Assembly: GCA_934525065.1 (NCBI GenBank)
Contig: CAKSYX010000005.1
Coordinates: 1 to 64,000 of the forward strand
Direction: 5' to 3'
Length of the DNA stretch: 64,000 bases
Origin: an uncultured Eubacteriales bacterium
GTDB taxonomy: Bacteria; Bacillota; Clostridia; Oscillospirales; Acutalibacteraceae
Shown here: piece after piece, positions 14,810-23,241 of the stretch
How the letters are laid out: each line of letters opens with the position of its first letter
Position numbering within the stretch: position 1 is the stretch's first letter
The notes under the pieces: generated by a model
Seen by the model: only the letters and a program-made list of their open reading frames with translations
What the model was told of the DNA's origin: nothing
Databases searched by the model: none
Translations under genes and position numbers: made by a program

Positions 14810-17518
14810 TTACTTGATTTTCGCGCTGACAAGCTTGCTGTAATCAGAGGCTACAACAGCTTTTCCGGCCTTTTTATTGGCAACAACCTTGAAGTAGTAG
14901 GTCTTGCCGCTTGAAAGCTTTTTGACGTTGGCGCTGTTTTTGGTAACAGTGAGCTTTTTGAAGCCGCTGTTTTTCTTTGTGCTGTAATATACGGTATAGC
15001 TGTCTGCGCTCTTATCCTTTTTCCAGCTGACGGTTGCATTTTTCTTTCCTGCCTTGACCTTGACCGATGTCGGCGCGGAAAGCTTTGTTGCGGTCAAAAG
15101 CTCCTTTGAAACGAGCGAAAGAACCTTTTTGCCGTCAATCGTCTTATAGGCTTTGACAACAATCCTGTATTCCGTACCCTTTGAAAGCTTTTTAAATGTG
15201 AGGGTGAGCTTTGTTGTGTCAACCTTCTTAACAAGCTTTTTGCCCTTGTAAAGGTATACTCTGTAGCCGTTTGCACCGGCAACCTTTTTCCATGAAGCCG
15301 TGATTGAGCTTGTGGTCTGCTTAACGGCAATTTTGCTCGTTGCTGCGGGAAGAATGTTGAAGCTGAGCTTTTTGCTGCCGCTGTAATCGCCCTTGAAGGT
15401 GATGACAACAGTGGCTTTGCCTACCTTTTTGTTGCTGCTGTAAGAAACGGTGTAATCTGTTCCGTTCTTGAGTGCTTTTTTGTTCGCGTCCTTAACGGTG
15501 ACTGAAGGCTTCTGAGCTTTTCCGTTATAGGTGAGTGCGGTTTTTGAAAGCTTGACGGAAGCAATTTTTGCAATCTTTTTGCTTGAAAAAACGGTGTTGC
15601 AAAGTGAGCACTTGTCTTCTGTCTTTCCGTCTGCGGAAAGGGTTGCCTTTTGGACTACGGTCTTGACGTTGTGACCCAAAGCCGGGGCTTCTGTCTGCGG
15701 AACAAGAACCTTGCCGCAGGTTGAGCAGTGCTTACCATCGGTGAGACCTGCCTTTGTGCAGGTTGCTTTAATTCCGGGATCTATAACCTCATTATGTTCC
15801 TTACAGGAGATGTTAACAACGCAGTCCGGATCTCCTCCTGAACCGGAGATGACATACGGTGTAATATCGTAGGTTTTGCCTTTTTCAAGTCTTACTTCGG
15901 TAACTTTGCCTTTGTCGTTTCCGGAGATGGAAGCACTAAGCCGGTTATTCTCAACAAGGTTTACTTCTGTTCCCTGAATATTTTCGCTGCCGGAATTTGA
16001 CAAAATTATGGTGATAAGATAAACATTCGTTTCCGTCGGAGTAAAGAAGTAAGCGGTTCGGTTTTTACAGGAATTGTCGCCGTAACCTATTTTGGTCGGG
16101 TTAATATATTGATTGCAGGCTTGGCAGTATGTGCCGTTACATATAAGGCTCTGGTGCCGCTTCGGAATGACTCTCGGAATTGCATAATCGCAGCCGGTGC
16201 GTCTGCAGTGTATGGATTCCCTTCCGTCTTTGTCGCAGGTTGCCGGCCAGTCAACCGTATAGACGCTGTTCAAATAGTGCCCGAGTGCCGGAAGTTCGAG
16301 GTAACCCTCATAATATTCGCAACCAAAGCACTCATAGCCGACCGTTCTTCCCTTTTGAGTGCATGTTGCCTCTTTGGCAGCGAGTGTCCTGCCAAACTGA
16401 TGCTCCTGGAAGCTTTCAAGAGCATTGCACTTTTTGCAGTACTTGTAGTGACCGAGAAGTGAGGTCCTTTCCTCAAGGTTCGCATTCGACTCGTGACAGG
16501 AGGAAGCGATTTTTATATCCGCATCCATCATAACAAAGTCAGCCCAGTCAATATAGTATTTTGTACCGTTATGAATAATAACATAGCTCGGCTTGTCCAG
16601 AGTTTGTGATAGAACTATGTCATAGAAATGAGTATACTTGCCGCCGTAATAGATTGAATTTACATTTCCCTTTTTTCCGATGTAACAGCCGCCAAGCCTA
16701 ATTTTTCTGCTGGAGGGAGCGTTTTTGAAATATATTGTGCTGAACGGCTGGTTACTAAGAAGCTGGTTTGAAATTGCTTCTATTTCTGAGTTTCCTGTTA
16801 TTGTAACGTTACCCTGCGGCCCCGGTCCGTATGAATATATACAAGACGGGACGCGTGCATTGTTCTGAATAAGAGTACCGGTGATATAGAGATTGTTTAT
16901 GTTGTTGAAGGAAATGATGTGATGTATGTTCGTATCGTTTAAATAAGTGTTACTTCCGGTTTGTGCTGCAAGAGTGAGATTATAGTTGATAAAATTTCCT
17001 GCTTTTCCAAGAATATTCACATTAGCGTTCGGATTATTCACAATAATCATCGAAGTATCGTTGGCTGTTGAGTTAAAGATTATCTGTCCGCCGGACTGGG
17101 TGGTGGTAATTGTGAAGTCGGTGTTTGCCCTGTAAAAAACCCCAAACAGATCCCTTGTCTCCTCGTCGGAGGAGCTATCCGTTGTAACCTTCAGGGTTTT
17201 TCCGTTCAAGTCAAGAGTGATTTTTCCGGGATATCTAATAGTGATTTCGGAATACCACTCCTGCTCATCCTGATAGCTCCAATCGTCCGGAACGTACTCT
17301 TCATAATCTATGTTGTTTTTGAGAACAACTAGCTTATCGGGTGGGTTTGTCTCATTTGAGGTGACCTCAAGAGCTCTTTCAAGCTCACCAAAGTTGGTTA
17401 CATAGGTTGTGTTTTCGTCAACCGAATAATGGCTCGCCGCCGAAGCGGTGAATACCGCTGCCGTGAGCAGCAGTATGACAAATGCTGCGACAGTCAAAAG
17501 TTTTTTCTTTTTGTTCAT
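14810..17518 (-). CDS. large secreted surface protein, beta-helix-like plus Ig/Fn3 modules
   Basis: A 902-residue secreted protein. Residues 1-28 are a signal peptide. Residues about 30-330 are Asn/Thr-rich repeated strands (for example NINNLYITGTLIQNN, GNVTITGNSEIEAIS), suggestive of a parallel beta-helix as in pectate-lyase-like proteins, but no catalytic residues are apparent. Residues about 345-620 hold cysteine motifs of the CKKCNA/ATC..G..C type. From about 635 come an Ig-like module (YNGKAQKPSVTVKD ... FKGDYSGSKKLSF) and two fibronectin-like modules ending YSKLVSAKIK. The C-terminal third matches the module set of the two BspA-like proteins. A role in adhesion or polysaccharide binding is inferred; there is no LPxTG motif. 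Confidence 0.85.
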   Translation of the reverse strand: MNKKKKLLTVAAFVILLLTAAVFTASAASHYSVDENTTYVTNFGELERALEVTSNETNPPDKLVVLKNNIDYEEYVPDDWSYQDEQEWYSEITIRYPGKITLDLNGKTLKVTTDSSSDEETRDLFGVFYRANTDFTITTTQSGGQIIFNSTANDTSMIIVNNPNANVNILGKAGNFINYNLTLAAQTGSNTYLNDTNIHHIISFNNINNLYITGTLIQNNARVPSCIYSYGPGPQGNVTITGNSEIEAISNQLLSNQPFSTIYFKNAPSSRKIRLGGCYIGKKGNVNSIYYGGKYTHFYDIVLSQTLDKPSYVIIHNGTKYYIDWADFVMMDADIKIASSCHESNANLEERTSLLGHYKYCKKCNALESFQEHQFGRTLAAKEATCTQKGRTVGYECFGCEYYEGYLELPALGHYLNSVYTVDWPATCDKDGRESIHCRRTGCDYAIPRVIPKRHQSLICNGTYCQACNQYINPTKIGYGDNSCKNRTAYFFTPTETNVYLITIILSNSGSENIQGTEVNLVENNRLSASISGNDKGKVTEVRLEKGKTYDITPYVISGSGGDPDCVVNISCKEHNEVIDPGIKATCTKAGLTDGKHCSTCGKVLVPQTEAPALGHNVKTVVQKATLSADGKTEDKCSLCNTVFSSKKIAKIASVKLSKTALTYNGKAQKPSVTVKDANKKALKNGTDYTVSYSSNKKVGKATVVITFKGDYSGSKKLSFNILPAATSKIAVKQTTSSITASWKKVAGANGYRVYLYKGKKLVKKVDTTKLTLTFKKLSKGTEYRIVVKAYKTIDGKKVLSLVSKELLTATKLSAPTSVKVKAGKKNATVSWKKDKSADSYTVYYSTKKNSGFKKLTVTKNSANVKKLSSGKTYYFKVVANKKAGKAVVASDYSKLVSAKIK

Positions 17519-17570
17519 GGGGTTTCCTCCTTTAAAAATTGAAAATATGTAAAGTGTATTTCGCGCTTTT

Positions 17571-18140
17571 TTATGCCCACGGGTCGTTCGCCGCAGGCTC
17601 TCTGATACCCGTTAAAAGATACTGTTCCCATAAAAGCCACGTTCCGTCGCCCTTCATGCGAAGCTTAACGGGTCTCGGGCTGTCAGCACCGCCGCACGGA
17701 ACAAACAGCTTGGCGTAGCCTTTTTCCGCTTCAGACGTGTGATTGCTCTCGACCGTCACCGTGAACGGAACGCTTGGGGTGTAGTTGTTCCCGGGCGTTG
17801 CGCCCTTGAAATATGAGAACGGGATATATGTTTTTCCGTCTCTGAATCTGTCGTTCAGGAAAGATATATCCTGCCCGTTCAGCGGTCTCGGACCTCTCAG
17901 AAAGTTCAGCATCTGAGTGCCTATATCCCTGTCCGCGGCGTAGGCGCAAAGAGCGCACACCGTGAGAGCAGCCGTCTTGAACGGGGTGTCAAGCTTTGCC
18001 TCGGGCAGCGACTGCATCTCGGCGAGATTTTCAGGCAGTGCGCCGAAGGTGAATACCTCGCTTTTTGTGCCTATCGGCGCAGGTGCAACCGACTCGCTCG
18101 GACTTTGGGCTTCCGGCTTGAGCTTATCGAAAATACTCAT
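17571..18140 (-). CDS. uncharacterised protein, fourth gene of the SPFH/TPM operon
   Basis: A 189-residue soluble protein. An N-terminal stretch rich in Pro/Ser/Ala is followed by a mixed alpha/beta domain (residues about 35-189) with conserved-looking segments such as LDTPFKTAALTVCALC, FLRGPRPLNGQDISFLNDRF, YIPFSYFKGATPGNNYTPS, and a C-terminal strand GTWLLWEQYLLTGIR. I recall a similar domain annotated DUF6935 in Firmicutes, but cannot verify it. AAGGAGG lies 7 nt before the ATG at 18140. Its position after SPFH, zinc-ribbon and TPM genes on the same strand suggests a part in the same membrane-stress complex. Confidence 0.8.
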   Translation of the reverse strand: MSIFDKLKPEAQSPSESVAPAPIGTKSEVFTFGALPENLAEMQSLPEAKLDTPFKTAALTVCALCAYAADRDIGTQMLNFLRGPRPLNGQDISFLNDRFRDGKTYIPFSYFKGATPGNNYTPSVPFTVTVESNHTSEAEKGYAKLFVPCGGADSPRPVKLRMKGDGTWLLWEQYLLTGIREPAANDPWA

Positions 18141-18234
18141 TTGTTTCCTCCTTTTCGCTATGTCGTTTTTTAGGTACATGCCGAATGCGCGCTATAATAT
18201 AAAGTTGAAACGACAGCCTTTTATTTGGTGCTCA

Positions 18235-19071
18235 TCAGAATGAGCGGCCGCCGCCGCTGCTTGTGGTGCCGGAGGAGCTGGTATGCGTTCCGCTTGAACC
18301 GAAGGAGGAGGAACCGGAATCATCGTTCTTCGGGATAGGCGTTCTTGAAACATTCCTATACATGAAGCAGTCCTCCTGACGTGTCAGGCGCATTGAACCG
18401 GGAACAACATAGTCTGCCGCGCTTTCCTTTTTTCTTACGGATTTAAGACCTTTGGTCATGATCGCCACGGTAATAAACGCAAGGATGATACCGATAGCAA
18501 CAGGAGCAAGTATGCTCGTTTTCCAGTTGATGAGGAAAGCCTCGGTCTTTGAAACCGTAGGCATTTCGCTGTAGCCCTCACGTCCGTAATCAACGTATGT
18601 TTTTGCCTGATCAATAAACTTTTCAACCACAGCCGAGTAATCGCCGCTTTTAAGCTCGCTGTAAAAGGCATCAACTATGTTCTGTGCGTCGTCATAGTCA
18701 AAATAATTTGTTCCCTCGCCATAGCCGCCGATATAGACCGCTCGCGGGTTCATGCTGATGACAAGGGCAACACCGTTGTGGCTGCTGTCATATCCGAAGC
18801 CGTTTTCGTCGAAATAATCATCGGTAAAGGTCTGAATATCCTTTCCGCCGGTTGTTTTGACCGTTGCAACAACAAAATCGAACTGAAGCTCTTCGCTTAT
18901 TGTGTCAAGCTTTTCAAGAAAAGCTTCTTCGTCTGCTTTTTCAATGAGCTTGGCCTTGTCAACAAGGCGCAAAGCCTGCCTTGCTTCGGGCCTTGCCGCA
19001 AAAGCAAAAAACGAAAACGAGAGCACAAAAACCGTCACCGCCGCAATGAAAGCGGAAATTCTTTTTTTCAT
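18235..19071 (-). CDS. TPM-domain membrane protein (YdjH-like)
   Basis: A 278-residue protein. A signal peptide or anchor (1-25) is followed by an extracytoplasmic TPM domain (about 30-165; ARQALRLVDKAKLIEKADEEAFLEKL ... GGYGEGTNYFDYDDAQNIVDAF). Then come one transmembrane helix (about 187-208; SILAPVAIGIILAFITVAIM) and a basic cytoplasmic stretch ending in a Ser/Gly-rich tail GGGRSF. TPM domains occur in photosystem II repair (TLP18.3) and in membrane-stress proteins. It starts 15 nt after the zinc-ribbon gene ends. Gene content matches Bacillus ydjG-ydjH-ydjI. Confidence 0.9.
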   Translation of the reverse strand: MKKRISAFIAAVTVFVLSFSFFAFAARPEARQALRLVDKAKLIEKADEEAFLEKLDTISEELQFDFVVATVKTTGGKDIQTFTDDYFDENGFGYDSSHNGVALVISMNPRAVYIGGYGEGTNYFDYDDAQNIVDAFYSELKSGDYSAVVEKFIDQAKTYVDYGREGYSEMPTVSKTEAFLINWKTSILAPVAIGIILAFITVAIMTKGLKSVRKKESAADYVVPGSMRLTRQEDCFMYRNVSRTPIPKNDDSGSSSFGSSGTHTSSSGTTSSGGGRSF

Positions 19072-19086
19072 CTTATGTACCCTCCT

Positions 19087-20169
19087 TTAATTAAACAGAA
19101 AATAGAAGGTAAGCATTGCTGCCGCCGAATAGCCGAGCGAAAACAGTGCCCTTGCAAGCCAAACCTTGCCCTTGTCAACGGGAAGGTCGCCGACGAACTT
19201 CCCGGTCTGTCCGTTCATTGCGAAAATATAGTTCTTGCCGTTGCAGCTTGTGTTCAAAATCCAAACGGGATAAAGAGCATATTTTGCCTTTGCGTTCGAA
19301 AGCTGAACCGCACTTTGGTCAACCGTAACCGAGGCATAGCCCTGAACGGTTTTCCTGAAAGCGTCCTCGGTGCTGCGTTTGATTCTTTCGTTGGCGCGGT
19401 CAATGCTTTGCTTGTTGTCAACGTCATATTTGTCGGCGAGGAAGCCGGAAAGATACGCCGTTTGAAAATCAACAGCCTGAGAAAAATCGAACGGCTCAAT
19501 TGATTCCATAAGATCATCCGGCATTTTTGAGGAACCGTCAACCGGAACGTTTGCAAAGGCAACGTTTCCGCTGCGCTTTACGTTGTAGTGCTCGGTTTCG
19601 GTGTAGTTGTAGTCATTGTCGCTCCAGGTGCGAACCTTTGTGGCGTTATAATTTATGTCACCGGCAGCATCCGCGTCAAAGAGCCAGAAGGGAACGTAAA
19701 CACCCTTGATTTCGTCAATGTGGTTGGTGTCCTTGAAAATTTTCGGAACAAAGCGCTTTGATGAAATATGTTTTTTGAGTGCCTCCTTCGCTGCGTTTTT
19801 GTCGAGCTTAAAGGGAATAACATAGTCCGGCTTGAGTGCGCCGGAAAACTGTCCGGTCATAACGACCGGGTTGCCGCAGTACGGGCAATGGGTGGCTCCT
19901 GTGGTTTCGTCGGCAATGATTTCGCCGCCGCAGCTTTTGCAGGTATAGACGCGCATTCCGTCGGTTTCGCCCTCCTGCCATTCGCGGCCGGCTGTGCCTT
20001 CCCAATCCATTTTGTCTGCCTGCTGTTCGTTCAGTATCGCATCCTTGGCCTTGAGCGATTCAACCGTGAATTCGCTGTCGCAGTAAGGACATTTCATCTG
20101 TCCTGCGGAAGCATCAAATTCAATCGCACCGCCGCAGCACGGACATTTATATTCCTGTAATATGCTCAA
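19087..20169 (-). CDS. zinc-ribbon membrane protein (YdjG-like)
   Basis: A 360-residue protein beginning with two TFIIB-like zinc ribbons: CPCCGG..CPYCDS near the N-terminus and CKSCGG..CPYCGN at about 80-105. A conserved domain follows with PDYVIPFKLDKNAAKEAL and GVYVPFWLFDADA, ending in one C-terminal hydrophobic helix. I chose the TTG at 20169: GGAGG is about 8 nt upstream, and the alternative GTG three codons earlier overlaps it. In Bacillus the homologous YdjG works with YdjH, and the SPFH protein YdjI recruits the stress protein PspA; a similar scaffold role is inferred here. Confidence 0.85.
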   Translation of the reverse strand: MSILQEYKCPCCGGAIEFDASAGQMKCPYCDSEFTVESLKAKDAILNEQQADKMDWEGTAGREWQEGETDGMRVYTCKSCGGEIIADETTGATHCPYCGNPVVMTGQFSGALKPDYVIPFKLDKNAAKEALKKHISSKRFVPKIFKDTNHIDEIKGVYVPFWLFDADAAGDINYNATKVRTWSDNDYNYTETEHYNVKRSGNVAFANVPVDGSSKMPDDLMESIEPFDFSQAVDFQTAYLSGFLADKYDVDNKQSIDRANERIKRSTEDAFRKTVQGYASVTVDQSAVQLSNAKAKYALYPVWILNTSCNGKNYIFAMNGQTGKFVGDLPVDKGKVWLARALFSLGYSAAAMLTFYFLFN

Positions 20170-20223
20170 AATGAGCACCTCCCAAAAGTAGCTTTAGATG
20201 TTGGATTGCCGCTGCGCGGCAAA

Positions 20224-20264
20224 TATCTATTATCTATTATTTATTATCCATTATCTATTATCTA
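20224..20264. repeat. AT-rich short tandem repeats
   Basis: Five imperfect copies of a TATCTAT/TTATTATC unit in the gap between the SPFH and zinc-ribbon genes. A related string, GATAATAGATATTT on the opposite strand, also occurs near 54862. No function is apparent, and no terminator is evident in this gap. Confidence 0.6.
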
Positions 20265-20356
20265 GCGTTCAAGTTTGCACCACTTTTATATAATTCACCT
20301 TCTGCTCCATATATATCGGTAATAACGGCTGTTGCCGTGAAAGTGTGCAGGGCAAA

Positions 20357-21694
20357 TTAAACAAGATCGTTTTCGTTGATCGGGTCGCCGCAGTTCGGGC
20401 AAAAGCGCGGAGCGCTCTCTCCGGGAGCGGGCGTCCAGCCGCATTTGTCGCAGCGGCAGCCTGTTGGTTTTTTTGCGCCGCAGTTTGAGCAGAAGTTACC
20501 CGTTACGGTCATGCCGCAGGAGCATTTCCAGCCGTTCTGAGCCTGTGGTTCGGGCTTCTTTGCGCCGCAGTTGGGGCAAAAGTTGCCGGTTGCCGTCATG
20601 CCGCAGGAGCATTTCCATCCTTCGGCGGCCGGGGCTGCCTGCTGTGCTGCCTGTGCTGCCTGTGTTGCCTGTGCTTGCTGCTGAACGCCCATTCCGTAAA
20701 GATTGCCGATGTTGTTCATTCCGCCTGCCTGCTGCGCAAAGCCCATGCCCATGAAGCCTGTCATTGAGCCGTTGGGATTGTTCGCTGCGTCCTCCATCGC
20801 CTGAGCCTGAGCATTCGTGAGCCTGCCCGCCATTGCAAAAGCGTTGCTGCCCATTGCCGCAGCTTCCTGAAGGCGCTGAATTTTTTTGACCTCTTCCTCC
20901 GAAGCGGTAACGCTGTTGATTCCGACCGAAACGATTGCAAGACCGCGAAGGTCGCGCCATTTTGAAGAAAGAACCTCGTTCATTTCGTCGGCAAGCTCCA
21001 TCGTGTACATCGGAATTTCCGTGTAGTCGATTTTCTTCACCGAAAGCTTTCCGAGTGCCGGCTGAAGTGCGCCGAGAAATTCGCTTTTGAGCGTTGAGTC
21101 TATTTCTTCTCTTTTGTATTCGCTTTCAACGTTGCCGCAAAGGTTTGTATAGAAGAGGAGGGGATCAACTATTTTGTATGAGTACACGCCGTTGCAGCGG
21201 ATACCGATCGTGAGGTTGAGGTTGATGTCATCATCGCGAACCTTGAACGGAATCGGGTTCTGGGTTCCGAACTTGTTGTCAATGAGCTCTTTTGTGTTGA
21301 AGTAATAGACGCGCTGATCCTTCGCTGTGTCTCCGCCGAAGGTGAAACGCTTTCCGATCGTTCTGAACGTCTTTTTAACGCCTTCGCCGAAGGGGCCTGA
21401 GAAAATGCTCGGCTCGGTCGAGGTGTCATAGGTGTATTCACCCGGTTCTGCGCAGAATTCAACGATTTTGCCCTGCTCAACGATCATCATGCACTGACCG
21501 TCAGCAATTGCAATTCCGCTTCCGTTAGAGATGATATTGTCACTGCCTCTTGTGTTTGAGGAGCGTCCGCTCACTCTTTTTTGTCCCTTGACGGCGAGAA
21601 CGTCCTTGTCAAGTGACTCGCAATAGAAAAACTCTTTCCATTGATCGGCGAGCACTCCGCCGACAGCTCCTATGCCTGCTTTGATAAGACCCAT
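20357..21694 (-). CDS. SPFH-domain protein with C-terminal zinc ribbons (YdjI-like)
   Basis: A 445-residue cytoplasmic, membrane-associated scaffold. Residues about 10-270 are an SPFH/band-7-type domain of the virion-core-protein-like YdjI group (FFYCESLDKDVLAVKGQKR ... YKREEIDSTLKSEFLGALQPAL). Residues 275-350 are Ala/Gln/Gly/Met-rich, and three zinc ribbons close the protein (CSCGMTATGNFCPNCG, a near-duplicate, and CDKCG..CPNCG). AAAGGAGG lies before the ATG. First gene of the four-gene operon. The Bacillus homologue anchors PspA at the membrane, but no pspA gene is in this window. Confidence 0.92.
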   Translation of the reverse strand: MGLIKAGIGAVGGVLADQWKEFFYCESLDKDVLAVKGQKRVSGRSSNTRGSDNIISNGSGIAIADGQCMMIVEQGKIVEFCAEPGEYTYDTSTEPSIFSGPFGEGVKKTFRTIGKRFTFGGDTAKDQRVYYFNTKELIDNKFGTQNPIPFKVRDDDINLNLTIGIRCNGVYSYKIVDPLLFYTNLCGNVESEYKREEIDSTLKSEFLGALQPALGKLSVKKIDYTEIPMYTMELADEMNEVLSSKWRDLRGLAIVSVGINSVTASEEEVKKIQRLQEAAAMGSNAFAMAGRLTNAQAQAMEDAANNPNGSMTGFMGMGFAQQAGGMNNIGNLYGMGVQQQAQATQAAQAAQQAAPAAEGWKCSCGMTATGNFCPNCGAKKPEPQAQNGWKCSCGMTVTGNFCSNCGAKKPTGCRCDKCGWTPAPGESAPRFCPNCGDPINENDLV

Positions 21695-21734
21695 AAGAAA
21701 GCCTCCTTTTGTTTGTTTGTATTTATTTTTTTTA

Positions 21735-22056
21735 TTATCCTATGCCGAGAGCCTGCCGGGAATCGCTCACGGCGTCATAAGTGTAAATGAGATTGTTGCA
21801 AACTCCGTAAAGCTGTTCCGTCACAAACTGATCGTTTCTGTTTGTGCCAAGGACGAAAATCCGGCATGGGTGGCCGTTGATTTTTTCTTTTTTATTGAGA
21901 TAAACAAGGCTCATTCCGCGATCCATGCGGTATCTCACTTCCTCAGCACCGAAGAGGATCTCATCGCATAATTTGAACGTCTGTGTCGGTCACATCATTT
22001 TCGTTGTGAAGCGAAAAGTCATAATATTTCTTGCTTTTTGAAAGTCTTCTTTCCGA
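21735..22056 (-). pseudogene. possible frameshifted small gene
   Basis: Directly after the stop of the receiver-like gene, the minus strand encodes KKYYDFSLHNENDVTDTDVQIMR and then TGA. The next frame picks up at once with CDEILFGAEEVRYRMDRGMSLVYLNKK and runs 80 more codons to 21735. Both parts read as protein-like, so a one-base frameshift in an about 105-residue gene is plausible. The alternative is a shorter real gene starting at the GTG at 21938 (67 residues, weak Shine-Dalgarno). I recognise no family. This covers most of the 368-nt gap between the SPFH gene and the receiver-like gene. Confidence 0.35.
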
Positions 22057-22062
22057 CTGCTT

Positions 22063-22446
22063 TTAAAGTGCATCTATTACAGCCGAAAGATATGTCGGCG
22101 AAACCGAAGCATAAATGAAGTTGTCAACAAGGCCGTCCTTTTTTGCCTGCCTCACCTCGGCGGCGAGTGCAGCGTCTGCTTTTTCGTCAACAAGAAGAAC
22201 GACTCTGCAATCCGAAACGGCGGCCTTTATCTCTTTACTCAGCCGCAGGCGTTCTTCCAGTCTCCACGGAGAATAGGGTGTTACCTCCATTATGATTGCA
22301 TAAGCGCAGCTTGACCTGCAAAGCCTGACCGCGTCCGATGGCTCTTCTGTCCGCCTTGGCTCAAAGTCCGGGTCATTGTTCATGAGTGCCTGTGAAATTG
22401 CGTCGGCAAAGAGCACGCACTGCATATCAAGCACAATTCTCCGCAT
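22063..22446 (-). CDS. degenerate response-regulator receiver-like protein
   Basis: A 127-residue single-domain protein with the alternating strand/helix pattern of a CheY-like receiver and no output domain. Key residues are changed. The strand-3 phosphoacceptor Asp is Glu54 (AIIMEV), a phosphomimetic-type replacement, and the strand-5 Lys is Ala113 (FIYASVS). AAAGGAGGG lies 6 nt before the ATG at 22446. A terminator separates it from the response regulator gene upstream, so it is probably transcribed alone. It may act as a constitutively active or phosphate-independent partner of the adjacent two-component system. Confidence 0.7.
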   Translation of the reverse strand: MRRIVLDMQCVLFADAISQALMNNDPDFEPRRTEEPSDAVRLCRSSCAYAIIMEVTPYSPWRLEERLRLSKEIKAAVSDCRVVLLVDEKADAALAAEVRQAKKDGLVDNFIYASVSPTYLSAVIDAL

Positions 22447-22540
22447 AACATTCCCTCCTTTTGGTACTTTCACAGTCACCATTTTACAGGGAAACGGAAA
22501 AACTTTCCCCATACTTTGGTACAGGTTTTTAAAAATATTA

Positions 22541-22587
22541 AAAAAAATTCGGAACCGTTTGGCCTTTTGACCAAGCAGCTCCGAACT
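22541..22587 (-). terminator. terminator after response regulator gene
   Basis: On the minus strand TTCGGA..TGGTC and GGCCA..TCCGAA arms with an AAAA loop are followed by eight T. It ends the sensor/kinase/regulator transcript. Confidence 0.85.
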
Positions 22588-22605
22588 CTTGTTTTGATTT
22601 GAATA

Positions 22606-23241
22606 TTATTCGTCAAGGTCAGCGATGAATTTTGCATCGCTGACGGCGAGAGCAAGCTGAAGCTTGTTTTTGAAATTGGTTTTTTGAAGCATATTTGTCA
22701 CATGATATTTGACCGTAGTGACCTCAACACCCATTTCCTCGGCAATTTTTCCGTATGAAAGTCCGCGGACAAGATGGCGAAGAACAACAAGCTCTGTTTT
22801 TGTGAACTCTGTGCTCCTTGCCGTACCTATTTCAACCTCCGGCGGGGCATCGGGAAAAATGTGCTCGCCGTTCATCGTTCTTCTGATAACATCCATCAAG
22901 GTTTCCTCGTCGGTGTCTTTGTACCATAGACTGTCGGCACCGAAAGCTTTTGCTTTGCTTAAAACATCGAAGTCAACAAGCGATGTTACAACAACGATCT
23001 TTGTTTTTGAACCGTCTGCTTTGATTCTCTGAACAGCCGAAAGTCCGTTTTCGCGGTGCTCGGTCTGAACATCCATCAAAATGAGGTCAATTTCCGCTTC
23101 TTTGCAAAGCTCGGGTGCAAGGCTCGCCGCGGCAACAGAAAAGGCAACGCGGTAGTCCGGTTCTTTTTTAATATAGCTTTCAAGAAGACTGCGAATCATT
23201 TTCTGGTCTTCAACAATCATAACGTTAATCATTTTTTTCAC
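22606..23241 (-). CDS. NarL/LuxR-family response regulator
   Basis: A 211-residue DNA-binding regulator. The receiver (1-125) has acidic pair Glu11/Asp12, phosphoacceptor Asp57 (LILMDV), Thr in KIVVVTS and Lys in LWYKD. The C-terminal LuxR helix-turn-helix (about 145-200; TKTELVVLRHLVRGLSYGKIAEEMGVEVTTVKYHVTNML) is complete. It overlaps the end of the histidine kinase gene by 17 nt, so kinase and regulator are translationally coupled and form a cognate pair. Target genes are unknown. Confidence 0.95.
   Translation of the reverse strand: MKKMINVMIVEDQKMIRSLLESYIKKEPDYRVAFSVAAASLAPELCKEAEIDLILMDVQTEHRENGLSAVQRIKADGSKTKIVVVTSLVDFDVLSKAKAFGADSLWYKDTDEETLMDVIRRTMNGEHIFPDAPPEVEIGTARSTEFTKTELVVLRHLVRGLSYGKIAEEMGVEVTTVKYHVTNMLQKTNFKNKLQLALAVSDAKFIADLDE

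Noticed and set aside
18778..19503. Plus-strand 241-codon frame
   Set aside because: Antisense to the TPM and zinc-ribbon genes and spanning their junction; no ribosome site.
20224..20264. Phage attachment site or CRISPR-like repeat
   Set aside because: Simple A/T short repeats without flanking integrase or spacers; low complexity explains it.
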